From Duganella qianjiadongensis (GTDB taxonomy: Bacteria > Pseudomonadota > Gammaproteobacteria > Burkholderiales > Burkholderiaceae_D): DNA of 64,000 bases. Made by a program: the position numbers and the translations under genes. Each line of letters starts with the position of its first letter. The first letter of the stretch is position 1. Positions 16,829-25,297 of this stretch are shown one piece after another. The stretch lies in assembly GCF_009857915.1 (NCBI RefSeq), contig NZ_WWCM01000013.1, positions 62,001 through 126,000 of the forward strand, given 5' to 3'. The notes below the pieces were generated by a model. It saw only the letters and a list, made by a program, of their open reading frames with translations, was not told the DNA's origin and did no database searches.

Positions 16829-19684
16829 TCAGGCTTCCTTTTCCAGTATCGCTTCCAGTACCTGCCGCGCGGACTGGAATTGCCGCTCTATGGTGGCTAG
16901 CAGCGGGGCGGCAGTGGCGCTGCTGTGCTGGCGGGCCAGCTGTTCCAGTTGCTTGCAGCTGGCGGCCAGCGCCAGTGCGCCGACATTGGCGCTGCCGGAT
17001 TTGAGACGGTGGGCCAGGGCGCGCAGGGAATCGTCATCGTGGCGCTGCAGCGCCTGCGCCAGCGCCTGCAACTGTTCCGGCGTATCGCGCAGATAGGTCT
17101 GCAGGATTTTTTCGAGCAGGGCTTCGCCGTTGGCCGGACTTAGTGCGCGGATATTTTCCAGCGCCTCGCGCTGGATGGTGGCCGCTGTGCCGCTGGCACC
17201 GGTTTCCGCTTGGGCGGCGCTGTCTGGCTCCAGCCGGGCATGCGTGACGACGCCGTCGTCCTGATTCTGGCGCGGCAGATTGATCCAGCGCGACAGCGTG
17301 TGGCCCAGAGCCTGACGGGTGAAGGGCTTGCTCAGATAGTCATCCATACCCGCAGCGAGGCAGGATTCGCGGTCGCCCTGCAGCGCATTGGCCGTGATGG
17401 CAATGATGGGCAGTTTCTGGCCTTGTCCCTGCTGCTGTTCGTGGCGCCGTATGGCATTGGTGGCGGCAAAGCCATCCATGATGGGCATCTGGCAATCCAT
17501 CAGCACCAGATCGTAGGCATCGTTCTGCACCGATTGCAGCGCCTGTTCACCGTTTTCGGCGCGGCTGACATCGAGCCCCATGCTTTCCAGCATGGCGCTG
17601 GCGACTTCCACATTGACCGGATTATCTTCTGCCAGCAACACCCGTCGCCCCTTGCGCTGGCGCGCCGGGCCGGTGCTGCTCTGGCTCAGAGGCGTGAGGC
17701 TGGTAACGGGCGGCGCCAGCCCAGGCAGTTCGCTGCTACTAGCCGTAGGCGTGACGCTGCCGAGCAGACATTCATAGAGATCGCTTGCGCGGATGGGCTT
17801 GATGAGCTGGTAGGCAACTCCCGCTGCTCGTTGCTGCTGTACGTCTGCAGCGTACCGGGCGCTGCTCAGCAGTATTAGGCGCAGGCTACTCAGGCGCGGT
17901 TCAGCATGGAGCGCAGCGGCCAGGGCCAGCCCGCTGGTGCGGGGCAGGTCCATTTCCAGTAGCGCCACATGGTAGGCGCTAGCATCGGCCTGCGCCTGCA
18001 GCAGGGTAGCGATGGCGGCGCTGGCGCTGCTGCTGGCGTGGGTAATCTGCCAGCGACTCAGCAACTGGGGCAGCAGATCCTGGCTGGAGTACTTGTCATC
18101 GACTATCAAAGCGCGGCACTCCCCGTTAGCGTGGCTATGTGACTGGTCGGCATCGATGCGACGCTTATCGAAATTTACCGTGAACCAGAACAGTGAGCCT
18201 TGCGCAAGCGCATGGTCTACGCCTATGCGCCCGCCCATCAGTTCGACGAGCTGTTTGGAAATAGCCAGCCCTAGTCCGGTGCCGCCGTGCTTGCGGGTGG
18301 TGGAGCCATCGGCTTGCGAGAATGAGTCGAAGATGTGGGCCCGTGCTTCGCTGGAGATGCCGATGCCGGTATCGCGTACCTCGAAGCGCAGGCCTATGCT
18401 CTGCTCATCTTCGGCGGTCACACTGACGGCGACGGTGATCTGCCCGCTGTCGGTAAACTTTACAGCGTTGCCAAGCAAGTTGTAGATGACCTGACGCAGA
18501 CGGTTAGGGTCGCCACAGACGGCGATGGGAATGTCGGGCGCCAGCGCCAGTTCCAGCTGTAGTTGCTTGCTCTGTGCCTGTGGCGCGAACACATGCTCGA
18601 TTTCCTCCAGCAGTGCGCGGAAATTGAAGTGGATGTATTCGACCGATAGTTTGCCGGCTTCGATCTTGGAGAAGTCCAGAATATCGTTGATGATGACCAG
18701 CAGATGTTCGCCCGAGCGCTGTACCATGCTGGTGTAGTGGCGCTGCTGTTCGCTCAGCGGAGTCGCCAGCAGAAGTTCCGTCATCCCCAGCACGCCATTC
18801 ATGGGCGTGCGGATTTCATGGCTCATGGTGGCGAGAAAGGCACTTTTGGCCTGGCTTGCGGCTTCGGCCGCGTTCTTGGCTTTTTCCAGCTGCTCGGTGC
18901 GCACGCAGACCTGACGTTCGAGCTGGTCGCGATACTGTTGCAGCGCACAATCACGTGCCGCGACCTGCGCCAGCATATCGTTGAAACTATCGATCAGGTC
19001 GCCGATTTCATCCTTGCGCTGGTGCCGTATCGCGCCGCTGTGCTGGCCTAGACTGACTTGCCTCGCTGCGCTGATCAGGCCGGCCAGGGCGCCGGTCATG
19101 CTGTTCCTGAGGCGGGCTGCCATCAGCAGGGCCAGCAGGCATGCCAGCAGAGCGGCGCCTGCACAGGCAGCAAGATTGCGCAGCAGATCCTGCCACATGC
19201 GCGACTGGCTGGCCTCCAGCATGACGCTGCCGATATGCTGCTCGTTGCGTAGCACGGGGAGATACAGTTGCATTACCGGTAGTAGCTGCTGCTCCGGATA
19301 GACCCGCCGCAGCAATCGTGTGCCGCGCGCTTCGACGGGAATGCGCTCGGGCAGCCCGGTTGCGTTGCTTGCTGCTTCATTGCGATACTGCGCCAGCAGC
19401 TGTCCTTTGCCGGTGTATAGTGCCGCGCGCAGGATACGGCCATCGGCCGACAGGGCTGCGAGCGTGCTGCGGGCCTGTCGCTCATCGGCATATAGCAGGG
19501 CAAGTTCGCTGTTATTGCCTATCACGCCGGCGAGTGAAGCAAGCTGCTGGCGTTCCTCCTCGCTGCGGCTGAGGATGGAAAGGCTGGCGAAGGCGATAAA
19601 CACGAGCAGCATGGCGCTGCCGGTAGAGAGCAGGGCAATTCTGGTCAGCTTACGGCTTAGGCCTGAACGTTCATTTTGGAACAT
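16829..19684 (-). CDS. Hybrid sensor histidine kinase with two receivers and an Hpt domain
   Basis: 951 residues. Layout: membrane helix (~14-38), periplasmic sensor region, second helix (~170-190), HAMP, coiled coil, HisKA ([11 protein letters not shown], His ~289), HATPase (ending [17 protein letters not shown]), two receivers and a C-terminal Hpt ([13 protein letters not shown]). This is BarA-like. The first receiver reads ALLEMDLPR, with Glu where the phosphoacceptor Asp is expected; the second (LVLMDCQMP) is intact. The start is uncertain: in-frame codons continue 99 bp upstream (19783), but MFQNERSG gives a normal membrane-helix N-terminus. It pairs with the regulator directly downstream. 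Confidence 0.9.
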   Translation of the reverse strand: MFQNERSGLSRKLTRIALLSTGSAMLLVFIAFASLSILSRSEEERQQLASLAGVIGNNSELALLYADERQARSTLAALSADGRILRAALYTGKGQLLAQYRNEAASNATGLPERIPVEARGTRLLRRVYPEQQLLPVMQLYLPVLRNEQHIGSVMLEASQSRMWQDLLRNLAACAGAALLACLLALLMAARLRNSMTGALAGLISAARQVSLGQHSGAIRHQRKDEIGDLIDSFNDMLAQVAARDCALQQYRDQLERQVCVRTEQLEKAKNAAEAASQAKSAFLATMSHEIRTPMNGVLGMTELLLATPLSEQQRHYTSMVQRSGEHLLVIINDILDFSKIEAGKLSVEYIHFNFRALLEEIEHVFAPQAQSKQLQLELALAPDIPIAVCGDPNRLRQVIYNLLGNAVKFTDSGQITVAVSVTAEDEQSIGLRFEVRDTGIGISSEARAHIFDSFSQADGSTTRKHGGTGLGLAISKQLVELMGGRIGVDHALAQGSLFWFTVNFDKRRIDADQSHSHANGECRALIVDDKYSSQDLLPQLLSRWQITHASSSASAAIATLLQAQADASAYHVALLEMDLPRTSGLALAAALHAEPRLSSLRLILLSSARYAADVQQQRAAGVAYQLIKPIRASDLYECLLGSVTPTASSSELPGLAPPVTSLTPLSQSSTGPARQRKGRRVLLAEDNPVNVEVASAMLESMGLDVSRAENGEQALQSVQNDAYDLVLMDCQMPIMDGFAATNAIRRHEQQQGQGQKLPIIAITANALQGDRESCLAAGMDDYLSKPFTRQALGHTLSRWINLPRQNQDDGVVTHARLEPDSAAQAETGASGTAATIQREALENIRALSPANGEALLEKILQTYLRDTPEQLQALAQALQRHDDDSLRALAHRLKSGSANVGALALAASCKQLEQLARQHSSATAAPLLATIERQFQSARQVLEAILEKEA

Positions 19685-19867
19685 TGCACGCAGTATCAGC
19701 AAGTGGTGGTGCTGCGTGGTGCGGCAGCGGGAGCGACATTCGGCCTGAAAGCGAAATGCCAATTGGAAAAATATAGCGTCCAACTGTCATCAGTATTGAT
19801 CTGGATCGAAGTAGGGCACTATTGAGCTAGCGCAAAGGTCGTTCGACCTGGCGTTCCATGCTGGGAC

Positions 19868-21088
19868 ATGGCGCGGAAAAAGATATTATTTGTGGCGGAA
19901 GCCGTGACGCTGGCTCATGTAGGCCGGCCGCTGGCATTGGCACGCATGCTGTCGCCTTTACACTACGAATTACACTTTGCATGTGCCTCCGGCTACGAGG
20001 CCTTTCTGCCTGCCGGTAACATGGAATACTGGCCCATCCGTAGTATTTCAAGTGCGCAGTTCCTGGCAGCATTGGCTGCCGGCAAGCCTGTGTATGATGT
20101 GGCAACGCTGCAAACCTATGTGGAAGACGACCGGCGTTTGCTTGAGCAGTTGCGGCCCGCTGCCGTGATCGGCGACTTCCGCCTGTCACTGGCGGTCAGC
20201 GCAAGGCTGGTGGGTGTGCCGTATATCGGGCTGATTAATGCTTACTGGAGCCCGTATATTCCGCAGCAATATACGGTGCCCTCACTGGCCTTGTCACGCA
20301 TATTACCCATTGCGCTGGCCAATGCGCTGTTTCGCGCCGGGCGGCCACTGGCGTTTGCCTTGCATAGCGTGCCGCTCAACCAGCTAAGGCGACGCTTTGG
20401 CTTGCCCGCCTTGCGCTACGATTTGCGTAGTCTGTATGCCGATGCGGATCAGGTGCTATACCCCGATGTGGCGGAGATGTTTGCGGCCACCAATTTGCCC
20501 GCTAATCATGCTTATCTGGGGCCGGTCACGTGGTCACCAGCAACGCCCGAACCTGCATGGTGGCACGGTCTGCCGCAAGACTTGCCGCTGGTATATGTGA
20601 CGCTAGGTAGCTCGGGGCAGGGCGAATTGCTACCGCTGATATTGCAGGCGCTAGCCGAGTTACCGCTACGCCTGATGGTGGCCACGGCAGGGCAGGATAT
20701 GCCGGATACCATACCGGAGAATGCCTATGTGGCGCGTTATCTGCCCGGCGAACTGGCAGCGCAACGTGCACAGCTGGTGATCTGCAATGGCGGCAGCCCC
20801 AGTACCCAGCAGGCGCTGGCTGCGGGCGTGCCGGTGCTGGGTATCGCCGGAAATCTTGATCAGTATCTGAATATGCAAGGCGTGCAGGCGGTGGGGGCGG
20901 GCCGGTGTCTGCGCTCGGATCGGCTACAGGCGCGGGTGCTGCGTGAGAGCGTGACACAGATGCTGGTGCATCCGGGTTTGCGTGCGGCGGCGTTGCATAT
21001 GGCCCAGGTATTCCAGCAATATGATGTGGCTCAGCGTCTGCTTGCAGCACTGGACAGAGTGGGGGTGCGGGCGCTCGGCGCTAGATAA
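19868..21088 (+). CDS. GT1/UGT-like glycosyltransferase
   Basis: 406 residues with the two-domain GT-B pattern. An N-terminal KILFVAEAVTLAHVGRPLALARML lies in the position of the acceptor-binding GHxxP.xxLA region. The C-terminal ICNGGSPSTQQALAAGVPVLGIAGNLDQ matches the donor-binding signature of UDP-glycosyltransferases (MurG/UGT/macrolide glycosyltransferase group). No signal peptide; probably cytoplasmic or membrane-associated. It is transcribed divergently from the hybrid kinase and converges with the PEP-CTERM gene. Donor and acceptor are unknown. Because a PEP-CTERM protein and modification enzymes are nearby, a role in surface-polymer or protein glycosylation is possible but unproven. 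Confidence 0.8.
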   Translation: MARKKILFVAEAVTLAHVGRPLALARMLSPLHYELHFACASGYEAFLPAGNMEYWPIRSISSAQFLAALAAGKPVYDVATLQTYVEDDRRLLEQLRPAAVIGDFRLSLAVSARLVGVPYIGLINAYWSPYIPQQYTVPSLALSRILPIALANALFRAGRPLAFALHSVPLNQLRRRFGLPALRYDLRSLYADADQVLYPDVAEMFAATNLPANHAYLGPVTWSPATPEPAWWHGLPQDLPLVYVTLGSSGQGELLPLILQALAELPLRLMVATAGQDMPDTIPENAYVARYLPGELAAQRAQLVICNGGSPSTQQALAAGVPVLGIAGNLDQYLNMQGVQAVGAGRCLRSDRLQARVLRESVTQMLVHPGLRAAALHMAQVFQQYDVAQRLLAALDRVGVRALGAR

Positions 21089-21205
21089 GGCGGGAATCGC
21101 TGCGTTGCGTGAGGCAAAGTGAGAAGCACGCTCATCCCGCCTGGATGGAAGCAGATGAGCGTTGCTGAGACGTATGGCCTTGCCTTGTGGGCCGAGCCAG
21201 TCAGG

Positions 21206-22144
21206 TCACGCCGCCATGGCAGGGCCCGTGGACGGGGCGCGGCGGCGATTACTCAGTGCCAGACCGGCGAAGCCGAGTCCAACCAGAGCCAGTGTGGCGG
21301 GCTCAGGCACCGCAGCGAAGCTCTGCGATGAATCCACCTTCAGGAAGGGAACGGTGGAGGGGACGGCACCATCCCACATGCTGGTGGGCGTGAAGAAGGA
21401 CGGTACATTGGTCGTGCCCGTGAGTTTGTCGTTGAAGATGGACCCGGTGACGATGTCGAGGAAGGCAGGATCGACATAGTCGATCATGAAGCGCGAATCG
21501 AAGGAGCCGGTACCGACGGGACCCGTTGCCGTAAAGCTGGCATCGTTAAACACCAGATGGCCAGACAGGATCATGATGCCATCGCCATCAGGATCGCCGA
21601 GGCCGCCGCAACCGGCCGAGGTGATGCCTTCGCCATAGCAGCGCACGGTGTTGGTGCCATTGCCGGGGACAGCTTTACTGGCAGCGCCGGGGCCGATCTG
21701 GTCAAGGAAGATAGCGAGATTCTGTACACCGGCGCGCAGCGGGTCGACATCCATGGCAGCCGATTGCGAGGCGGGCATCGTGAAGTGGGCAGTTGTCGGT
21801 GTCTGGGCATCGACCAGTTCCTGGAAGCGCACCACTTTGCTGATTTCGAACGTGGTGTTCAGACCGGCGGGCGTGACCAGTGCCGGAATATTGCTGTTGG
21901 ACATGGTACCGATGACCATTTGCGAACGCAGTTCCGTCAAATACGGCGCGGCGCCGCCGGGGCCGACCGTCAGGCCGGGGATGAAGCCCGTTGCCAGCGC
22001 GGTATCGGTCACGTTGGTCCACAGGTCGGCATAGGTGGTGTAGGTGCCGGTACCGGTGGGGTCCAGTCCTACAGTGGGGCCGGCATGTGCGGCCATGCTG
22101 CTGGCCAGCAGCGCACTGCCTAAGGCCAATTTGAGCTGTTTCAT
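21206..22144 (-). CDS. PEP-CTERM sorted exported protein
   Basis: 312 residues. Signal peptide MKQLKLALGSALLASSMAAHA; AGGAGT precedes the ATG. The C-terminus has the sorting signal VPEPATLALVGLGFAGLAL followed by NRRR, the PEP-CTERM tripartite pattern that exosortase recognises. The middle is rich in Thr, Gly and Asp (DPDGDGIMILSGHL) and has one likely disulfide pair (CYGEGITSAGC). Its function is unknown; such proteins are typically surface or biofilm-matrix components. It differs from the six PEP-CTERM genes at 52-57 kb, which end VPEPETYxM. No exosortase is in the window. Confidence 0.9.
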   Translation of the reverse strand: MKQLKLALGSALLASSMAAHAGPTVGLDPTGTGTYTTYADLWTNVTDTALATGFIPGLTVGPGGAAPYLTELRSQMVIGTMSNSNIPALVTPAGLNTTFEISKVVRFQELVDAQTPTTAHFTMPASQSAAMDVDPLRAGVQNLAIFLDQIGPGAASKAVPGNGTNTVRCYGEGITSAGCGGLGDPDGDGIMILSGHLVFNDASFTATGPVGTGSFDSRFMIDYVDPAFLDIVTGSIFNDKLTGTTNVPSFFTPTSMWDGAVPSTVPFLKVDSSQSFAAVPEPATLALVGLGFAGLALSNRRRAPSTGPAMAA

Positions 22145-22296
22145 AAAGACTCCTGATCGGTGAGAACCCGGGAATCGGGCTCGCAACTCTGATAGAGCAA
22201 AAGCCCTGCCATAGTCTGGCGTCCCTTTGAAATCAATGGCTTGGCATCGGTAGATGGCGGGGGAATGGGCTGAGTGTCAAAAAAACCGACAGTGGT

Positions 22297-22962
22297 TCAG
22301 CCGTTCAGACTTTTAAGTTTGCGTGCCGGAATGCCGCCCCAGACTTCCCCCGCGCCTATCCGGCTATCCTTGGTGACGACGGCACCGGCGGAAATGATGC
22401 TGCCGTCGCCTATCTGTACGCCGGCCATGATGACGGCGGTAGCGCCTATGGTGACGTTGCTGCCGATTCTTACCGCCCGCAGTTCGAGTCGCTCGCCTTC
22501 GATCACATGGGAAAAGATCACGGCATCATGGCCCACGATGCTGTTGCTGCCGATTTCGGTGAGCGGCGGGTCGAGTATCACGCCGGCGCAGTAGGTATTG
22601 CTGCCTAATCTGGCACCCAGCGCCAGATAGAGCAGGCGCAGCAGCGGCACGGGTAGGAAATGGGTGCGGATGAGCGAGTTAAACAGCAGCAGATAGAACA
22701 GGATGTTGAGATTGGCGATGGTTTCTTCCGGCGTATGTTCGGCGACGCTACCTTCTTTGAGCGGCAGCACGAACAGTAGTGCACGGTAAATCAGAATGGC
22801 GTAGAGATAGACCAGCAGCAGCGCGCACAACACCAGCAGCACGCCGCGGAAGTCGCCTAGCGCAGGGGTGTCCAGCAGTGCCGTGGTGAGCAGGGCCAGT
22901 ACCATGATCAGCAGTAGCAGGAGCAGGAACAGGGCTATCTGCCGGCCTTTGATGGCGCGCAT
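22297..22962 (-). CDS. Membrane-anchored hexapeptide-repeat acyltransferase
   Basis: 221 residues. The N-terminal part has two membrane helices (ALFLLLLLLIMVLALLTTAL and GVLLVLCALLLVYLYAILIY). The C-terminal part is a left-handed beta-helix of hexapeptide repeats (IGSNSIVGHDAVI, VRIGSNVTIGATAVIMAG, IGDGSIISAGAVVTKD) ending GGIPARKLKSLNG, as in CoA-dependent O-acetyltransferases. The start overlaps the nitroreductase stop (TAATG). It probably acetylates a lipid-linked or membrane-proximal substrate; the substrate is not readable. Third gene of the ThiF/nitroreductase operon. Confidence 0.8.
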   Translation of the reverse strand: MRAIKGRQIALFLLLLLLIMVLALLTTALLDTPALGDFRGVLLVLCALLLVYLYAILIYRALLFVLPLKEGSVAEHTPEETIANLNILFYLLLFNSLIRTHFLPVPLLRLLYLALGARLGSNTYCAGVILDPPLTEIGSNSIVGHDAVIFSHVIEGERLELRAVRIGSNVTIGATAVIMAGVQIGDGSIISAGAVVTKDSRIGAGEVWGGIPARKLKSLNG

Positions 22963-24062
22963 TACGGACTCCCGTGCGGATCGTACAGCAGCTGCTGGAG
23001 CGGCAGCCGCAGCGAGCGCGCCCGTGCGGCCGGACCGGCGCCGATACGGCCCATGAAGATGGCCTGATCCCATGCGCTATCGCCAACCAGCGCTGCGCCA
23101 CGGCGCGAGAGACTGGCGGCACGTTCCTGCATGCCTGCCGTGGCAGAAAAGATGCGGCCATCGCGCACATAGCGCGCGAAGATCAGCGGGGTCAGTTCCG
23201 GCTGTAGCTGCAGGCCCAGACTGGTAGCAGTCAGCCAGAAACGCTGCACGGCCCGGCCCGCCTCGACAAAATCATCGATGCGTTGCGGCCGGCGTGGCGC
23301 TGTCAGCACGAAGTGGGCGGCGCAGGCCAGACCCGGTAACAGGTCCATCTGCAGACGTGGCGCCAGCGTGCCAGCCAGCCAGCGGTTGAAAAAGGCAACG
23401 CGCTCCCAGCGCTGCATAATCCACTGCATCAGCCTGGCCGTGATGGCATCCACCCCTAGTGCTTGCGACGGAATGCGGGCGATGCTGTAGCGCGCATTCC
23501 AGTCGATCACGCTGCGATGCACCTGCCACGCTTCGGGCATGGTGAGGCGCAGGGCGGCGTTATCGAACATCAGCCAGGCCGCCTGACGCCGGGCCGCTCC
23601 TTCCAGCCAGTAGACGTGATAGCCGCCGGGCAGTGCAGTGTCCAAGGTGATCCGCTCGGTGGAGCTCAGTGCGCGCCGGCTCAGTGCACGGCGCTGGACG
23701 CTGCGGGTGCGGATGAAATCTGCCAGCGGACTGGCCTCCAGCAGCGGCGCGGGCAGCAGGTCGATGCTGAAGCGTGGGTGCTGCTCAGGCGCTTCCGGCT
23801 GGCGACTGGCGTGTAGCTGCAGGCGGAAGCGGCTGGCGGCAATGGCCATGGTTTCCAGTAGTGCGCCGAGCGACAGCTGGCTGGGGTGGCCATCGAGGTC
23901 GTACACGCAATGCTCGCGCGTATCGTGGCCGTGCACGATCAGACGGCGCGGGCCGAGGATCTCGAAGCGCCATGGCTGGGTGTTGTCGCCGCTGGGCGCC
24001 CAGCGTGCCAGGTCGAGGATCTGCTCCAGCGTAGGGTCCAGCGCGGAGTCAGGCCGATTCAT
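22962..24062 (-). CDS. Nitroreductase-like flavoprotein
   Basis: 366 residues. N-terminal LEQILDLARWAPSGDNTQPWRFEI is the FMN-binding RWAPSgdNTQPW motif of the nitroreductase fold. The protein is longer than simple nitroreductases (about 200 residues) and looks like a duplicated, Acg-type or ThiF-associated version. It starts in an ATGA overlap with the ThiF gene, so translation is coupled. ThiF-like and nitroreductase-like domains are fused in Mycobacterium tuberculosis Rv1355c (from memory), which supports joint function. Whether it oxidises azolines, as in azole-forming systems, or reduces another substrate is unknown. The longer upstream reading frame (to 24254) only repeats ThiF coding DNA in another frame. 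Confidence 0.75.
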   Translation of the reverse strand: MNRPDSALDPTLEQILDLARWAPSGDNTQPWRFEILGPRRLIVHGHDTREHCVYDLDGHPSQLSLGALLETMAIAASRFRLQLHASRQPEAPEQHPRFSIDLLPAPLLEASPLADFIRTRSVQRRALSRRALSSTERITLDTALPGGYHVYWLEGAARRQAAWLMFDNAALRLTMPEAWQVHRSVIDWNARYSIARIPSQALGVDAITARLMQWIMQRWERVAFFNRWLAGTLAPRLQMDLLPGLACAAHFVLTAPRRPQRIDDFVEAGRAVQRFWLTATSLGLQLQPELTPLIFARYVRDGRIFSATAGMQERAASLSRRGAALVGDSAWDQAIFMGRIGAGPAARARSLRLPLQQLLYDPHGSP

Positions 24063-24925
24063 GGATGTACTCCGCGCCGCCGCCGGATAAGCCACATGGA
24101 CAGTTGCTGCAAAGGGTTGCGGTAGCCGCCCGGTCGCCAGGTGCGTACCATGCGGTGATGGTAGGCATCGAACTGGTAGCCGGATGGAGCGCCAGCAACC
24201 GGCCCCCGCTGCAGCAGTATCTTGAGCGCTTCCGTTGCGGCCACACCGGCGCATAGTTCGCAGCCCATGATGGTGGACGGACCGCGCTGGGCCTCCAGAT
24301 CGATGCTGGCCGGATCGACCAGATAGCTGCCATGCAGCCCCGCCGGCGCCAGCCCCACCAGAAAGCGCAGTGCTTTTTCGGTATCGGGCAGATCTCCCCA
24401 GCCGAAATAGTCGTCGAAACTCATGCCGCCGGGGAGGAAATTCAGCAGTGCCGTGCCCATGCCTAGCGGCGCCGCGGTAATTGCGGGGATGCTCCGTTCG
24501 GCACAGGCTGCGAATACCGCTTGTCGTGCGCCGAAAGCGAAAAAATCCAGCCCGTCGACATACAGATCGACGCCATCGAGGAAGGCGCCTAAGTTACCGT
24601 GATGGACACCATCGCGGAACAGGGCCAGTTGCAGTTCGGGGTTGATATCGCGCGCCAGCGTGGCCAGTACCTCCACCTTGGGCAAGCCCAGCGTGGTGAC
24701 GGTCGCGCCTACCTGACGATTGAAGTTGGCCAGATCGAAGCGGTCGAAATCGGCAATATGGAAAGCGCCTATGCCCAGCCGTGTCAGCGTGAGCAAATGC
24801 ACGCCGCCCACCCCGCCCATGCCGGCGATGGCGATCCGCTTGCTGCGCAATATTGCCTGCTCGGCAGGCGTGACCCAGCCAAGGTTGCGGACAAAGGCGA
24901 GTGGATAGGAAAAGGCGGGCGGCAT
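24059..24925 (-). CDS. ThiF/MoeB/E1-like adenylyltransferase
   Basis: 288 residues. The nucleotide-binding GMGGVGGVHLLTLTRLGIG (from residue ~35) and DFDRFDLANFNRQVGA, which carries the conserved Asp and Arg, place it in the ThiF/E1 superfamily that adenylates C-terminal carboxylates of small proteins or peptides. Only one CxxC (GCELC, ~235) is visible, so the structural zinc site looks incomplete. The ATG at 24925 has GGAGG six bases upstream and is chosen over earlier in-frame ATGs. First gene of a three-gene unit with coupled nitroreductase and acyltransferase. No carrier protein or precursor peptide is recognised beside it, so its substrate is unknown. Confidence 0.8.
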   Translation of the reverse strand: MPPAFSYPLAFVRNLGWVTPAEQAILRSKRIAIAGMGGVGGVHLLTLTRLGIGAFHIADFDRFDLANFNRQVGATVTTLGLPKVEVLATLARDINPELQLALFRDGVHHGNLGAFLDGVDLYVDGLDFFAFGARQAVFAACAERSIPAITAAPLGMGTALLNFLPGGMSFDDYFGWGDLPDTEKALRFLVGLAPAGLHGSYLVDPASIDLEAQRGPSTIMGCELCAGVAATEALKILLQRGPVAGAPSGYQFDAYHHRMVRTWRPGGYRNPLQQLSMWLIRRRRGVHP

Positions 24926-25000
24926 CAGCATCCTCCGCGCGGCGGACCGTGCCGCGCCTGAAGATAAGACCGCTGCCACCCGCTCGAGGTTCCCTGATCG

Positions 25001-25060
25001 GAAAAAAATGAGGGCAGGCCGGACATCCGTGCAGACGCTGCACCTATGTCCGACCTGCCC
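25001..25060 (-). terminator. Long-stem terminator after cstA-ybdD
   Basis: Arms of 23 bases (25012-25034 and 25038-25060) pair with few mismatches around a 3-base loop; on the minus strand the stem is followed by TCA and seven T. It is much longer than most terminators here. Confidence 0.8.
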
Positions 25061-25096
25061 CTTTGCTACGTTTTGCTACGCCTTGCTGCCGCCAGC

Positions 25097-25297
25097 CTAG
25101 CAGCAGCCGCCGCGCTTGCCGGCACCGCCGTAGCGGGCTTCCTGGCGTTCGCGGAAAAATTCCTCGTACGTCATGATGGGCTCGCCCGGATGGGTGGCTT
25201 CGCGGTGGCTCACATAGGTATCGTATTCGGGCAGGCCCATCATCAGCCTTACGCTCTGGCCCAGATAGCGCCCTGCCTGAACGATTTCGCCCAGCAT
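25097..25297 (-). CDS. ybdD: YbdD/YjiX family small protein (CstA partner)
   Basis: 66 residues, too small to be noticed easily, but the sequence is typical: RYLGQSVRLMMGLPEYDTYV, then TYEEFFRERQEARYGG and a C-terminal Cys-Cys. YbdD-type proteins are almost always encoded just after CstA-type peptide/pyruvate transporters and appear to assist them; the mechanism is not settled. The start overlaps the cstA stop (TAATG), so the two are translated together. A long hairpin terminator follows. Confidence 0.92.
   Translation of the reverse strand: MLGEIVQAGRYLGQSVRLMMGLPEYDTYVSHREATHPGEPIMTYEEFFRERQEARYGGAGKRGGCC

Noticed and set aside
21088-21142. Inverted repeat AGGCGGGA / TCCCGCCT between the glycosyltransferase and PEP-CTERM genes
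   Set aside because: The loop is about 39 bases and no T-run follows on either strand, so it is not a convincing terminator.
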